Source: Ricordea florida
Lineage: Eukaryota; Cnidaria; Anthozoa; Corallimorpharia; Ricordeidae
Assembly (NCBI GenBank): GCA_949710005.1
Contig: OX453287.1
Span: forward strand, 9,745,016-9,809,015
Direction of reading: 5' to 3'
DNA length: 64,000 bases
The notes under the pieces: generated by a model
Databases searched by the model: none
The model's input: only the letters and a program-made list of their open reading frames with translations
Told to the model about the DNA's origin: nothing
Made by a program: the position numbers and the translations under genes
Shown: piece after piece, positions 11,985-20,883 of the stretch
Layout: every line of letters starts with the position of its first letter
Position numbering within the stretch: position 1 is the stretch's first letter

Positions 11985-12675
11985 CCAATGTAATTGATAC
12001 TTTCACTGTTGACATATCTACGTGTACTGTACACTGAAAAAATATTTAATATCATAATTTATTTAATTTTTGTGGAAAAATGAAATAATAACTATGATAC
12101 CTTTTTCTCCAAACACAGATACAGTGAGATGTATCAGTGGGAATGAGAACAGTTTAAAAGGAACACCTACATGTACATATAATTGCCTCTGTCACAGTTC
12201 ACAAATATTGTGCCACTGCATGGAAATACAAGCAAGCCATTGGACTCAAATATTACTACAGGCGTTATTATACAAATCATGAATCAAAGTTTAACCACAA
12301 GTCGAAGGTAGGTACAGAACACGACCCCAGGTGTCAAGGTTGCCTTTGAAAGGTGAATGCAGCACCACGGGAGTGACACGGGTAGCGGGTGGCGGGTGGC
12401 GGGTGGCGGGTGGCGGGTGGCGGTTGTTGGGTGGCGGGTGACGGAAACCAAAAAAAAAATAATATGGTAATAATAATAATATGCACGAGATTGAGGAACT
12501 CATAAACATTAAAGTACTATTTATCTTGAGACCAGACAAGAAAGATTGCATTCTCTTGTCAGCTTTTTGACAAGTGCGTTTGTTCTTTTGGTTTTAAGTT
12601 GGGATAAACATTGCATTGCCCGTGGAATAAATCTTTGCCAATTTGGTTCCCGACTTGTAGTTTAAAATAAACAAA
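11985..12675. other. Non-coding spacer with a GGGTGGC minisatellite
   Basis: No credible gene is seen. The segment contains a G-rich heptamer array at about 12384-12444 and short A and AAT runs. It separates the Helentron from the transposase-like exon. Confidence 0.5.
12384..12444 (+). repeat. GGGTGGC heptamer minisatellite
   Basis: GGGTGGC is repeated about six to seven times, with one degenerate unit (GGTTGTT) near the end. The spacing of G triplets would permit a G-quadruplex on the plus strand. Confidence 0.85.
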
Positions 12676-12873
12676 ATGTCTATCTCGAGAAAACAAGGAA
12701 ATTTTCTTCAGACTAAAACAACAAGGCTGTCAATGTTAATGCGTACCAGAGAAGGAGCAACAAGGTTTTTGACACGGCATGGACCGTTTTCGCCACATGT
12801 GGCGTCTCGGACGCGAATTGATCTCGTTGCACATATATACAAAAAGGATCTGCATTTTTTAAATACTACTTAA
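12676..12873 (+). CDS. Possible N-terminal exon of a transposase-like gene
   Basis: An ATG preceded by AACAAA opens a 65-codon frame rich in basic residues. It contains TREGATRFLTRHG, which faintly recalls the N-terminal region preceding the zinc ribbon in eukaryotic ISXO2-like proteins. It lies about 350 bp upstream of a clear ISXO2-like exon on the same strand. I could not identify a convincing splice donor, so the link is conjecture and the frame could be chance. Confidence 0.2.
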   Translation: MSISRKQGNFLQTKTTRLSMLMRTREGATRFLTRHGPFSPHVASRTRIDLVAHIYKKDLHFLNTT

Positions 12874-12890
12874 AAAAAACTGTTAATGTC

Positions 12891-12921
<31 letters not shown>
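12891..12921. repeat. (AAT)n microsatellite
   Basis: A run of about ten AAT triplets. Confidence 0.9.
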
Positions 12922-12922
<1 letters not shown>

Positions 12923-13225
12923 ATAACTCGTCTCGCCTTTGGGCGGGTAGTTATTTCAAGTTCCCCAACCCCCTACCCCCTGGGAAAAAATCCTTCAAAC
13001 ATTTTCCACCCCAGGGTCACAAGGGCCGTTCTTGTATTGGGGAGTGCTCGGGAGAGTGGTAACCGAATAAGTCAGCGTTGTTCTTCAGCCAACATGATTG
13101 AATAGAAGTTGAATGTAGAGGCCACAAGCTTTAGTGTATCCTGCACTTGATAGGAAGCAGTCTTTTATAATTTTTCTCTATATATTGAACACGTTTTAGC
13201 GAGATTTGTTTATTCTTCCACACAG
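12922..13225. other. Probable intron or spacer before the transposase exon
   Basis: No gene is seen. The end of the segment is a pyrimidine-rich tract followed by CACAG at 13221-13225, which fits a 3' splice site. Confidence 0.35.
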
Positions 13226-13681
13226 TTTCAAAGGGGACGTCGACCTAGAGGAGAGAGATGGGTTCTTGGGCTTTTTGACACGCAGTTTGACCCCGCTCGA
13301 CCTTATTTACAGCTTGTTAGAAGGCGAGATGCGCGTACTCTATTGCCCATTATCCAAAGACACGTACAACCAGGCTCTTTGGTTTATACTGATGAATGGG
13401 CGGCATACAGACGAATGCAAAGGGTCTTGGGTTTCAATCATCAAACGGTTAATCACTCGGTTAACTTTATAAACCCTGTCACTGGTGTCCATACACAACA
13501 CTCAGAGAGCAATTGGTCTGCAGCCAAGGACAAACTTAAGAAGATGAAAGGGAACACAAATACCGACTTCCTGCTAGAATATCTTCAAGAATTCATGTGG
13601 AGAAGATGGCATGGTGAGCCTCACCCGAATGGCTATTTTGAACGGTTAATGCAGGACATTACGGAACAATATCCACCTTAA
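13226..13681 (+). CDS. ISXO2/IS1595-like (Merlin-type) transposase, last exon
   Basis: Read in one frame from the apparent splice acceptor CACAG, this exon encodes 151 residues and a stop. It contains RWVLGLFDTQ, then HVQPGSLVYTDEWAAY with the second catalytic aspartate (TDEW), then VNHS, GVHTQHSESNW with the catalytic glutamate, and EFMWR near the end. This is the DDE_Tnp_IS1595 order. The first catalytic aspartate is absent and must lie on an upstream exon. The frame is uninterrupted, so it may be a domesticated ISXO2-domain gene or a recently active Merlin-like copy. No terminal inverted repeats were identified. Confidence 0.75.
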   Translation, partial: FQRGRRPRGERWVLGLFDTQFDPARPYLQLVRRRDARTLLPIIQRHVQPGSLVYTDEWAAYRRMQRVLGFNHQTVNHSVNFINPVTGVHTQHSESNWSAAKDKLKKMKGNTNTDFLLEYLQEFMWRRWHGEPHPNGYFERLMQDITEQYPP

Positions 13682-14086
13682 TTACCTGGAGGGGGGATGG
13701 GGGTGGGGGGACTCACTATACAGGTGTGTGCTACGAGATAGGATAAGGTTTTTGGGGGTATTAGCTAAAATTACAGTCCGTAAATGCCCTGCTAAACAAA
13801 AAGGAAATTACGTTCTAATTCACTTCGTTCAACCGAACGTAAATTATTTTCCACTTTATATTCCCTGTAACAGACATGAAACTACAACAGAGTAGGATGG
13901 ATACTCTTACAGAGTAGCACGAGTTTATTTCTTGTAACACAGTTTAACCTTATAGATGCACTTATATTCCATTACTGAATACATTATCCATTGTAGTATA
14001 CCAATTAATGAATCGACTGAAATACGTTAAGCTTACTCCGTGCCATACTTGATATTGACCATTACAAACCCAAAACGTTGTTACTT
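13682..14086. other. No gene seen; probable 3' part of the DIRS-like element
   Basis: No open frame of interest is present. The stretch follows the stop of the minus-strand tyrosine recombinase and may be the DIRS-like element's 3' terminal region. Confidence 0.4.
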
Positions 14087-15799
14087 CTAATCTTTTTTGA
14101 ATATCCTCATGTGCATACATGTCTTTTGAGATATCGCATTCCAGCGACCGTGGACTTTAAGCCTGTCTGAAACCGTGTTATTACTGTTCCTTACAACCAA
14201 TGTCATACCCCCGACCTAAGGCTATGTAGTCTGTACTCTTTTGGGTTATACCCCAGCCCTTCTACGCACTCCTTAAATATCTCAAGACATCTCGAATACG
14301 AGAGGCCGATTTTTGCAAAGTGAAAATGACTTGGACTTCCTATGAAAACTTATACGGCGCAAATTAGGAAGTTCTGACTTTGGTTCTATACCGACCTTAT
14401 CTAAGTACCTCTTTGTTAACTAAACAGGACAATATCTACCATCCAATTCGTTTGATCTACACAATGTTGCCTTCCCGATAAATGTCCGTCTTAGAACATG
14501 GAAACAATATGACCATGTGATCCCTTTGGAAATCTAAGTGCTTAGCCAGAATGCTTGAAAATTCATCAAACCTCAAAAGCCCCGCAACACCTAGTGAGCA
14601 CATTATTGCTATTCTCAAATCCTCTGAGCTACAGTCTTACCCAGCGTATTTATCAATAATATCCTTTGAAACGGGTCTCTTCTGAGCGACTGGCTTACTT
14701 TTACTTCTCTTAGCAGATTCTATAATATTTCTACACATTTCCTTATCGAGCGGATTTCTAGCTGGTATGAATGTATGGAGCCACCTAAATGCTGAGAATG
14801 CTAACGCAACTGACATGCCTCCTTTTGCACGTTTTGATACTTCTGATAGGTAAATTGCAGCGATTACACTCGTAGGGTAGTTCTATTTGAATGCCGTTAC
14901 TTCTAGACCACTGAAGAAACTTCTTGATTTCACCCAGTACCTTTCTTGGTCAAATTCACACTGGTGCACAACAGCTGCTTGATCACGCCTTGTCTGAAGG
15001 GACGTAAACCCAACATTCACTCTTTTTCACAACCTGAAATTAAACACATGACGCTCGACGATTTGGACCAGTGTCCAAACACCTAACACCATATACTCTC
15101 CCTGGGCCAGAGCCCTATCATCATCTTCGCAGTGCATCGTACATTTAAGGCCAGTGCCTTCTTATATATACCCAAGCTTACCGCCAGTGCTGTCACTTTC
15201 CGTATTGCTGACATAACGTACCGTTGCTTTTGGAGAAGTTGATACATGTGGCAATTATTACGTTAACCCAACATTCGCTCTATTCCACAACCTGGAATTA
15301 AACACACAACGCTCAACGATTTGGACCAGTGTCCAAAAACCTAGCGCCCTATCATCATCTTCGCAGTGCATCATACATTTAAGGCCAGCGCCTTCTTATA
15401 TATACGTAAGCTTACAGCCATTGCTGTCATTTACTTTCCGTATTGCTGACATATCGTACTGTCGCTTTTGGGGAATTCGAAATTGAAACATGTGGCAATT
15501 ATTCTTCCCTTCAACCGTTCTCATCCTAAAAGTGAATTCTTGTTGCGTCCATGCTCAAGTGCATCGTGACTATTAAACACTCGATAGTCTACCATGCAAC
15601 ACGCCTGATACCTGATCAATAAGGGCCAGCTAGGGCACGATAAGTGTACCAACAGCTTCTTTCTGCCTCATGAAATGCAAATTTCTTGATATTAGACAAA
15701 CTGGAGGAACTAACAGGCAGTTACCATTACCCTCGTTTTGAACGCAAAAATCTATACCAACGCATCCTGGCGTCCATAAACGTGAAAAGAACCTTTTGA
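14087..15799 (-). pseudogene. DIRS-like tyrosine recombinase part, decayed
   Basis: Translated on the minus strand, this region reads DLRIAIMCSLGVAGLLRFDEF at about 14600-14540 (the arginine box of tyrosine recombinases), SKTDIYREGNIV (the lysine region), HSLRSG (the H-x-x-R box) and VHGRW close to the C-terminus, with a stop at 14087-14089. These are the catalytic landmarks of DIRS-type recombinases, which integrate circular cDNA without target duplications. Several stops and frameshifts interrupt it. Its upstream part (15630-15799) carries the connecting segment that follows RNase H in DIRS elements (PPVCLISRNLHFMRQ). It continues on the far side of the Polinton at 32324. Confidence 0.8.
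15009..15503. repeat. Tandem duplication of about 245-255 bp inside the DIRS-like element
   Basis: The block starting CCCAACATTC at about 15010 recurs from about 15266 with roughly 90% identity. Both copies include TTTGGACCAGTGTCC, AAGGCCAG, CTTATATATAC and ACATGTGGCAATTATT. One copy has a deletion of about 25 bp. The duplication lies within former DIRS coding sequence, so it postdates or contributed to decay. Confidence 0.85.
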
Positions 15800-15804
15800 G
15801 CTTG
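15800..15804 (+). other. Left target-site duplication of Polinton 1
   Basis: GCTTG immediately precedes the left terminus. The same five bases immediately follow the right terminus at 32324-32328. Confidence 0.85.
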
Positions 15805-15964
15805 AGAGAGGGAGAAAAGTACGTTTTTGGGACACAGGAATTTTGACAGGGATTTTTTAGCTTATAAGCTAAATTCAATAAATTTTGAGCAGAGGAATTT
15901 TGACAGGGATTTTTTAGCTTATAAGCTAAATTTGTCCAAGAGGCTGAAGCCACCACCAAGCCTA

Positions 15965-16250
15965 AGCCAAGTCTCTGCAAAGTCTCGGCCAAGCCCCCAT
16001 AGTCAAGAGGGGCCGACAGGCGGAGCGAGCTGCGCGAGCGGAGGGCGATTCTATCTTTGAGGCAAAGTCTCCGCAAAGCCTCAGCTAGATCTCGGCAAAT
16101 TTTAATCAAAGATTTAACAAAAAGCAAATGCTGATGCCAAGTCTCTGCAAAGTCTCGGCCAAGCCCCCGTAGTCAAGAGGGGCCGACAGGCGGAGCGAGC
16201 TGCGCGAGCGGAGGGCGATTCTATCTTTGAGGCAAAGTCTCCGCAAAGCC
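15965..16250 (+). repeat. TIR internal module, two copies
   Basis: A module of about 170 bp containing AAGTCTCTGCAAAGTCTCGG, GAGCGAGCTGCGCGAGCGGA and GGCAAAGTCTCCGCAAAGCC is present twice here and three times in the right TIR. It is far more GC-rich than the rest of the element. Confidence 0.85.
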
Positions 16251-16447
16251 TCCGACAAGCCGATACCAAGCTGAAAAAGCCGTTATTGACTAGTGTGCAA
16301 AGCCAGTACAAAAAAAATATATGAAATTTGTGATGGTCTGGATCCGTACAGGAATTTTAGCAAGAGCTTATAAGCTAACCAAAGATTTTGTCGGAGATTT
16401 ATTGAGAAATATTTCTAGGACAGGAAGATTAAAAATTTGAAAAAAGG

Positions 16448-16453
16448 TTTAAA
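16448..16453 (+). promoter_or_regulatory. TTTAAA box of the zinc-ribbon gene
   Basis: TTTAAAGG ends 27 nt before the ATG at 16481. It is inside the TIR, so the identical box serves PolB at the other end. Confidence 0.6.
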
Positions 16454-16480
16454 GGTTTGATATTTTCTACAAAAGAAATT

Positions 16481-16936
16481 ATGGATCAGTTAAGAGATTT
16501 ATATATTTATGAACTAAAAATAATAGCGAAAGATCTTGAAATTAAAGGAAGAGCAAAAATGAGTAAGAAAGAACTAATTGATGAAATTAAAAATTTTAAA
16601 GATGAGGAAATTACAGATTTAATTGAAAAAGTTATCCCTATTAGCAGAATTATTTGCGATCATGTGAAAATAAAAAAATTTTGTAGCGAATGTAATGGAT
16701 ATAATTGTGTGCATAATAAATATAAATATCGGTGTAAGGAATGTGGAGGATCACAAATATGCGAACACAATAAACAAAAACAATATTGTAAAGAATGTGG
16801 AGGATCACAAATATGCGAACATAATAAACAAAAACAACAATGTAAAGAATGTGAGGGATCACAAATTTGTGAACATGAAAAGCAAAAAGCTTCTTGCAAG
16901 GCTTGCAGAATGAAATTATTAAATGATTTAAAATAA
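16481..16936 (+). CDS. SAP/Rho-N-like plus Cys/His repeat protein
   Basis: The protein has 151 residues from the ATG at 16481 (an upstream TTG would add eight). Residues 1-45 (DQLRDLYIYELKIIAKDL, MSKKELIDEI) look like a SAP or Rho_N-type helix-extended-helix nucleic-acid-binding domain. From about residue 55 to the end there are five zinc-ribbon-like repeats built on C-x-H-(N/E)-K-x-K-x-x-CKECGGSQI. Such repeats are known from large DNA viruses. The first few codons come from the TIR and match the start of PolB at the opposite end, after which the two proteins diverge. A DNA- or RNA-binding role is likely. I do not know a name for it. Confidence 0.8.
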   Translation: MDQLRDLYIYELKIIAKDLEIKGRAKMSKKELIDEIKNFKDEEITDLIEKVIPISRIICDHVKIKKFCSECNGYNCVHNKYKYRCKECGGSQICEHNKQKQYCKECGGSQICEHNKQKQQCKECEGSQICEHEKQKASCKACRMKLLNDLK

Positions 16937-16996
16937 AAGCGAAGAATGGGTAATTGTGTTATGAAACCTTTATTTTGGGTTAATAAAAAATTGATA

Positions 16997-17002
16997 TTTA
17001 AA
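16997..17002 (+). promoter_or_regulatory. TTTAAA box of the 242-residue gene
   Basis: TTTAAAAAG ends 29 nt before the ATG at 17032. Confidence 0.55.
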
Positions 17003-17031
17003 AAGATAAAATATATAATAAAAAATAAAAG

Positions 17032-17760
17032 ATGGAAAGACGAATATATAGATGGGAAGAAAATTTTTATTTAAATTACGAAAATGAAAAAGAACTGGGT
17101 TTTTGCGATTTTATAGAAGAAATCAAAAAGGATTTGTTAAAAATTATATCAAAAATTCGCGGTTTTATTGTTGAAAATAGTGGTATTCATTTTGGCATTA
17201 TTTATAATGATGATGAAGATAATGGGCGCGTTATTAACTATAAAACTGAGGAAGAATTTTGTGTTAATGGGATATGCGTTGAAAAGTTTGTAAAAGATTC
17301 ATTAAATTGCGCAAACGAATGTTTTAAAGCAAATGTTGATGAAAATGAATGGCTCAAATTTAAGTTTCGTAAAGACTTATTAAATTCAAAAAATGGTGTT
17401 GATAATGATGATGATGCCGCTTATGAGGAATATCTTAGCCAAATTGATTATGGGGGAGTACCAGGGTATTTTGGTTATTATGATAAGGAATGTGATATTA
17501 ATAAGTTTGATAATAATTTTATTATTGATTTTATTGATATAATGATAGAAATAAATCCTCACAAGTTAGAGCATAAAAATAAATTTTACAAAGATTTACA
17601 TGATGATTTAATGAAAGCAATACACAAACGTAAATTCTATAAAGACTTACATGATGAACTAATGGTTGTTGCTTGGCATCCAACTAGATATTTAGATTGG
17701 TGTGTTGATTTTGAAGAGTTAAAGTTTTTGAAAGAAGAGGTATGGGGTGAAGAAGATTAA
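17032..17760 (+). CDS. Acidic protein of unknown function, 242 aa
   Basis: An ATG-started frame of 242 codons follows the zinc-ribbon gene by 95 bp on the same strand. The product is acidic and aromatic, without a signal peptide or membrane segment. A short internal duplication is visible near residues 185-215 (KFYKDLHDDLM then KFYKDLHDELM). I do not recognise the family. Its position between the left TIR and the convergent virion block, and its early-style pairing with the TIR gene, suggest a non-structural role, but that is inference. Confidence 0.7.
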   Translation: MERRIYRWEENFYLNYENEKELGFCDFIEEIKKDLLKIISKIRGFIVENSGIHFGIIYNDDEDNGRVINYKTEEEFCVNGICVEKFVKDSLNCANECFKANVDENEWLKFKFRKDLLNSKNGVDNDDDAAYEEYLSQIDYGGVPGYFGYYDKECDINKFDNNFIIDFIDIMIEINPHKLEHKNKFYKDLHDDLMKAIHKRKFYKDLHDELMVVAWHPTRYLDWCVDFEELKFLKEEVWGEED

Positions 17761-17812
17761 TATTATCTAATTATGTTATATAACTAAAGTAATAGTTACA
17801 TAACAAAAAAAT

Positions 17813-18445
17813 TTATCTAAATCTTAAACTAAAAGTTATTGGCAATCCCCTTAAATCAAGTTTTTCCCAATCGCTGCCTAAGATAGTTAAATCAAAGTGG
17901 TTTATGGGGTTCTCATATTTTTGAATCGGAATTGACGGATAATCCTTTGAGGGTATGTTCGCGAGTAGGTGTGATGGTGAGAGTTTCACAAGTTCTCCAT
18001 ATTTGGTGTTATTCATATATGACGACTTATTATCCACTATACTACACATAAGTCTCAACGGTTCCCTAATCTGTATATTTATGGGGTATAATTTACCAGG
18101 ATCTAAAACTATAGGAACTCCTAAACCAATTGACAATCCTCTCGTGATTATAACTTTTGAGTTCTTATTTGAATAAAGATAGTCAATAGTATCAGTCTCA
18201 ATTATTGTTATTTTTTCCAGACCAGGATCATTAAGAAAGATTGATTGAATGCCGCTAAGAGAATATGTGCCCGGTTGAATTATGAAGCTCTGATTCTTTC
18301 CATATAATATTGTCTGTTCGTCCTTGAAATTAATCAATCTTTTGGTTTTTATATTACAATCCAGGAGCTGTATCTCTCGAAGATTTTTCAGCGGTGGGTC
18401 TAAATAAATCCTGGTTTCTGAATCATACATTGTAATACTCAACAT
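17813..18445 (-). CDS. Putative minor virion protein, 210 aa
   Basis: An intact 210-codon frame starts at the ATG at 18445 and has the box TTTAAA 28 nt upstream. The sequence is predicted to be mostly beta-strand (alternating hydrophobics, few helices) and ends in LDLRGLPITFSLRFR, which recalls the end of single jelly-roll or fibre-like capsid proteins. Polintons normally encode a single jelly-roll penton of about this size, and this is the best penton candidate in the element. No motif proves it. Confidence 0.6.
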   Translation of the reverse strand: MLSITMYDSETRIYLDPPLKNLREIQLLDCNIKTKRLINFKDEQTILYGKNQSFIIQPGTYSLSGIQSIFLNDPGLEKITIIETDTIDYLYSNKNSKVIITRGLSIGLGVPIVLDPGKLYPINIQIREPLRLMCSIVDNKSSYMNNTKYGELVKLSPSHLLANIPSKDYPSIPIQKYENPINHFDLTILGSDWEKLDLRGLPITFSLRFR

Positions 18446-18473
18446 TTTTTGTTTTGATTACATTAAACTCATC

Positions 18474-18479
18474 TTTAAA
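18474..18479 (-). promoter_or_regulatory. TTTAAA box of the 210-residue gene
   Basis: TTTAAAGATG on the minus strand, 28 nt before the ATG at 18445. Confidence 0.6.
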
Positions 18480-18506
18480 TTGATCACGGCTTGAATAATC
18501 AAAACA

Positions 18507-20117
18507 TTAACGAAATAAAAACCAGGATAATAATCCTCCGGCAATAATTAAAACAATAAGATTATTTTGATGAGAAGATGTTTCTATATTACTAACTTCT
18601 TCCTCATTGTTTGATTCATTGCTATTGTTTAGTTTAGGTTTTATTGGTTGTGGGTTGGTATTTAATAAAACCTTTGATGTTCCTAAACTATTAGGTATTC
18701 CAACAGTTTTTGTTTCAACATTTATTGAATTATTTACTCCAAAGGTCATATCTTCTGTTACCTTTTTCAAATCATTATTGTACCCAATAATGCTTTCTGT
18801 ATTTATTATTAAATTGCTTGGCATTAACCAAACACCAGGAGCTACAGCCAAATCAAGGCGAGATTTTGATTCTTGAACCGCTGTTTGATATCTTTGAATT
18901 GATTTGGATATGTCATTTTCAATCACAGAACTTTCAAATAAAGATATAAAGTTTTGTTGGGTTTCAAAACCGCCACCCCCTTTACTAACAATTGAAGTTC
19001 TAGTATTAACTTGTGAGCCTAAAACACAATAAACAAAAGCTTCAATTGATCTATTTATTCTTCCCAATCCCGCCTTTGTTAATCCATGCCCAGATTCTGC
19101 AATAAACCAAGCATATTGAAAATCAACAAAATGATCATTTCGAAGCATTGATACTAAATCTCCATTATTTTTTCTACCCCCATCATCGTAAAATTTATGT
19201 TCGCTGCTTGGCCAAATATTTGCTTCTGTATCATAACCTCTTATAATCCTGACATTTTGGTATCCACCGCCCGTTGCTTGCGCAGATGCGCTCCCAGGAA
19301 CGCTTCCGGGGTCTGCATATCCTTCTCCATAATCAATGAATACATCCCCTAAACCATGATTTGTACCACCCTTAAATCTAAAATCGGCTAAAGTTTTGTT
19401 CCATCCCTTATAATCTTGATTATTGCTTAACCCAAATTCTGAGCACAATCTATTATAAGCATTTTTGTTGTATGGATTATTTTTTAAGGAAAAAGTTTTT
19501 TCGTCGGGTAATGGCACGTACAATTCATATAATATTCTTCTTATTGTAAAGTAAATGTGAAATACAAAAAAACTTCTAATAACTTTCGGGTAACTAAAAA
19601 TATCACTTAAACTTACGCCGCATCCAGACGTTGCGCACCAAACCGCCATGTTTAATTGTTGAGGCCACTGATTAATATTTGGTTTACTCAACCAAGCTCT
19701 AGCTTCTTTTCCACTAGTAAACCCCACAGTTTGATTTTTAAAAACATTTTTCATTGATGCTGTGAAACTATCTTTTTCTGAAACATATATATTTAGATTG
19801 GTTAATAGTTTTGTTACATTAAGAGCGAATTCATTGAATTTAATCCCCGGTATTGGATATGTTTGTTTTGTAAATGTTAAACTTTTTGGAAATGAACTTA
19901 CCTTAATTTTTTTTTCTACCCCCAAATCTCCCCATAATAATGTTTTCAAATTATCAGGAAGATCATCAGTCCATGTTTTTCCAGTAGGATCATCATCGGA
20001 CATAATTGTTGTCCCATTAACTTTCCATTTAATATATCCGCCATATAAATCGTGTACATAATTGAATTTAGTAAGATTTGCTTTTGGGTAGCGGTTTCTG
20101 AAATCGCCAAATAACAT
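18507..20117 (-). CDS. Large tail-anchored virion-type protein, 536 aa
   Basis: This is an intact 536-codon frame. The middle contains conserved-looking blocks such as WCATSGCGVSLSD, FHIYFTIRRILYELYVPLP and YAWFIAESGHGLTKAGLGR, which I associate with an uncharacterised protein recurring in invertebrate Polinton-like elements. After an Asn/Ser/Glu-rich linker the last about 19 residues form one hydrophobic segment (NNLIVLIIAGGLLSWFLFR), so the protein is probably tail-anchored in a membrane. It is the largest gene after PolB and lies in the virion block, suggesting a structural or entry-related role, but the function is unknown. Confidence 0.75.
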   Translation of the reverse strand: MLFGDFRNRYPKANLTKFNYVHDLYGGYIKWKVNGTTIMSDDDPTGKTWTDDLPDNLKTLLWGDLGVEKKIKVSSFPKSLTFTKQTYPIPGIKFNEFALNVTKLLTNLNIYVSEKDSFTASMKNVFKNQTVGFTSGKEARAWLSKPNINQWPQQLNMAVWCATSGCGVSLSDIFSYPKVIRSFFVFHIYFTIRRILYELYVPLPDEKTFSLKNNPYNKNAYNRLCSEFGLSNNQDYKGWNKTLADFRFKGGTNHGLGDVFIDYGEGYADPGSVPGSASAQATGGGYQNVRIIRGYDTEANIWPSSEHKFYDDGGRKNNGDLVSMLRNDHFVDFQYAWFIAESGHGLTKAGLGRINRSIEAFVYCVLGSQVNTRTSIVSKGGGGFETQQNFISLFESSVIENDISKSIQRYQTAVQESKSRLDLAVAPGVWLMPSNLIINTESIIGYNNDLKKVTEDMTFGVNNSINVETKTVGIPNSLGTSKVLLNTNPQPIKPKLNNSNESNNEEEVSNIETSSHQNNLIVLIIAGGLLSWFLFR

Positions 20118-20147
20118 CTTATTCTTTGTTTTCCAATTTATCTGATC

Positions 20148-20153
20148 TTTAGA
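20148..20153 (-). promoter_or_regulatory. TCTAAA box of the 536-residue gene
   Basis: TCTAAAGATC on the minus strand, 30 nt before the ATG at 20117. Confidence 0.6.
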
Positions 20154-20240
20154 TTAAGAATAAGATGTAAATTTAATTAACCTCTTTTCTAATACCTGCA
20201 AAAAAATTCCATCCTACTTCAGTTTTTTCGTATGAAATTT

Positions 20241-20825
20241 TCAACGTTCTTGACTGTTCAGATCTTTTAATATATCCGTAATAACCGCGGTCCTTATCTG
20301 TTTTATGTTCATGTTTTTTTCCGTATGATTTTTTTGACGTATTTCTAGTTTTAGTTTTTCAAACTTTTCTGACTCTGATAAAATTAGAGAAAATTCTTGG
20401 TCAGATATAGTTTTATCTTTCAATGCTTTTGAAACTAAATCGTTAATGGTGTTTACTTTTGCCTTTGCCAGAGAAACTGTTTGTTCATGTTTACTAACAT
20501 TATGAGAAAGTCTTTTTGATATGGCGGCACAACCAACCGATACCCCGCCGCATACACCACCTACAACACCTAATGGTATACCAATAATAGCCCCAAAACC
20601 AGTAAGAGATGTACTCAAACCACTTGCAGAAAGGATAACTGAAAACACGCCACTTCCAACACTGATTTTTGTAAATATTCCTCTTGCTCTATTGTATTTC
20701 TTTCTTACATGCTCGTAATGAACAATTTCCTTATTAAGATTATTTAATACTTCACATGACTTTAAAATCCTGAAATTTTTTGGCTCATCAGGTAATTGAG
20801 GATAAATTCCGTTGTATTGATCCAT
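20241..20825 (-). CDS. Hydrophobic-core membrane-active protein, 194 aa
   Basis: An intact frame of 194 codons. Residues about 50-105 are Gly/Ala/Val/Ser-rich and hydrophobic (VGSGVFSVILSASGLSTSL, GIPLGVVGGVCGGVSVGC), enough for a membrane-inserting hairpin. Both flanks are charged and helical (HYEHVRKKYNRARG; LAKAKVNTINDLVSKALKDK, ISDQEFSLILSE). I recognise the overall pattern from Polinton-like elements in cnidarian genomes but know no function. Its place next to other membrane proteins suggests a virion membrane or penetration role. Confidence 0.75.
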   Translation of the reverse strand: MDQYNGIYPQLPDEPKNFRILKSCEVLNNLNKEIVHYEHVRKKYNRARGIFTKISVGSGVFSVILSASGLSTSLTGFGAIIGIPLGVVGGVCGGVSVGCAAISKRLSHNVSKHEQTVSLAKAKVNTINDLVSKALKDKTISDQEFSLILSESEKFEKLKLEIRQKNHTEKNMNIKQIRTAVITDILKDLNSQER

Positions 20826-20853
20826 ATTGTATTTTACTGATCAGTGTGATATC

Positions 20854-20859
20854 TTTAGA
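20854..20859 (-). promoter_or_regulatory. TCTAAA box of the 194-residue gene
   Basis: TCTAAAGATAT on the minus strand, 28 nt before the ATG at 20825, followed by ACTGAT and AGTAAAA. Confidence 0.6.
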
Positions 20860-20883
20860 CCTCTTTGAGGCTGTGAAGCAGAT

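Larger units (their letters stand above)
15805..16500 (+). repeat. Left terminal inverted repeat of Polinton 1
   Basis: The repeat starts AGAGAGGGAG and is matched in inverted orientation at 31457-32323. It runs through the promoter box and across the ATG at 16481 into the first six or so codons of the flanking gene. Inside are two copies of a short segment with the palindrome AGCTTATAAGCT (about 15858 and 15917) and two copies of a GC-rich module of about 170 bp (from about 15965 and 16136). Confidence 0.9.

Noticed and set aside
15800-15804. A 6-bp target duplication for Polinton 1
   Set aside because: Only five bases match exactly; extending by one base on either side gives a mismatch (A against T), so a 6-bp duplication would need one later mutation.
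15630-16311. Open frames in the left TIR and their twins at 31647-32513
   Set aside because: They are readings through the GC-rich TIR module in both orientations, with no ATG-defined gene; part of one frame is former DIRS coding sequence beyond the Polinton end.
16650-16899. Minus-strand frames rich in Cys, His and Tyr
   Set aside because: Antisense shadows of the zinc-ribbon repeats.
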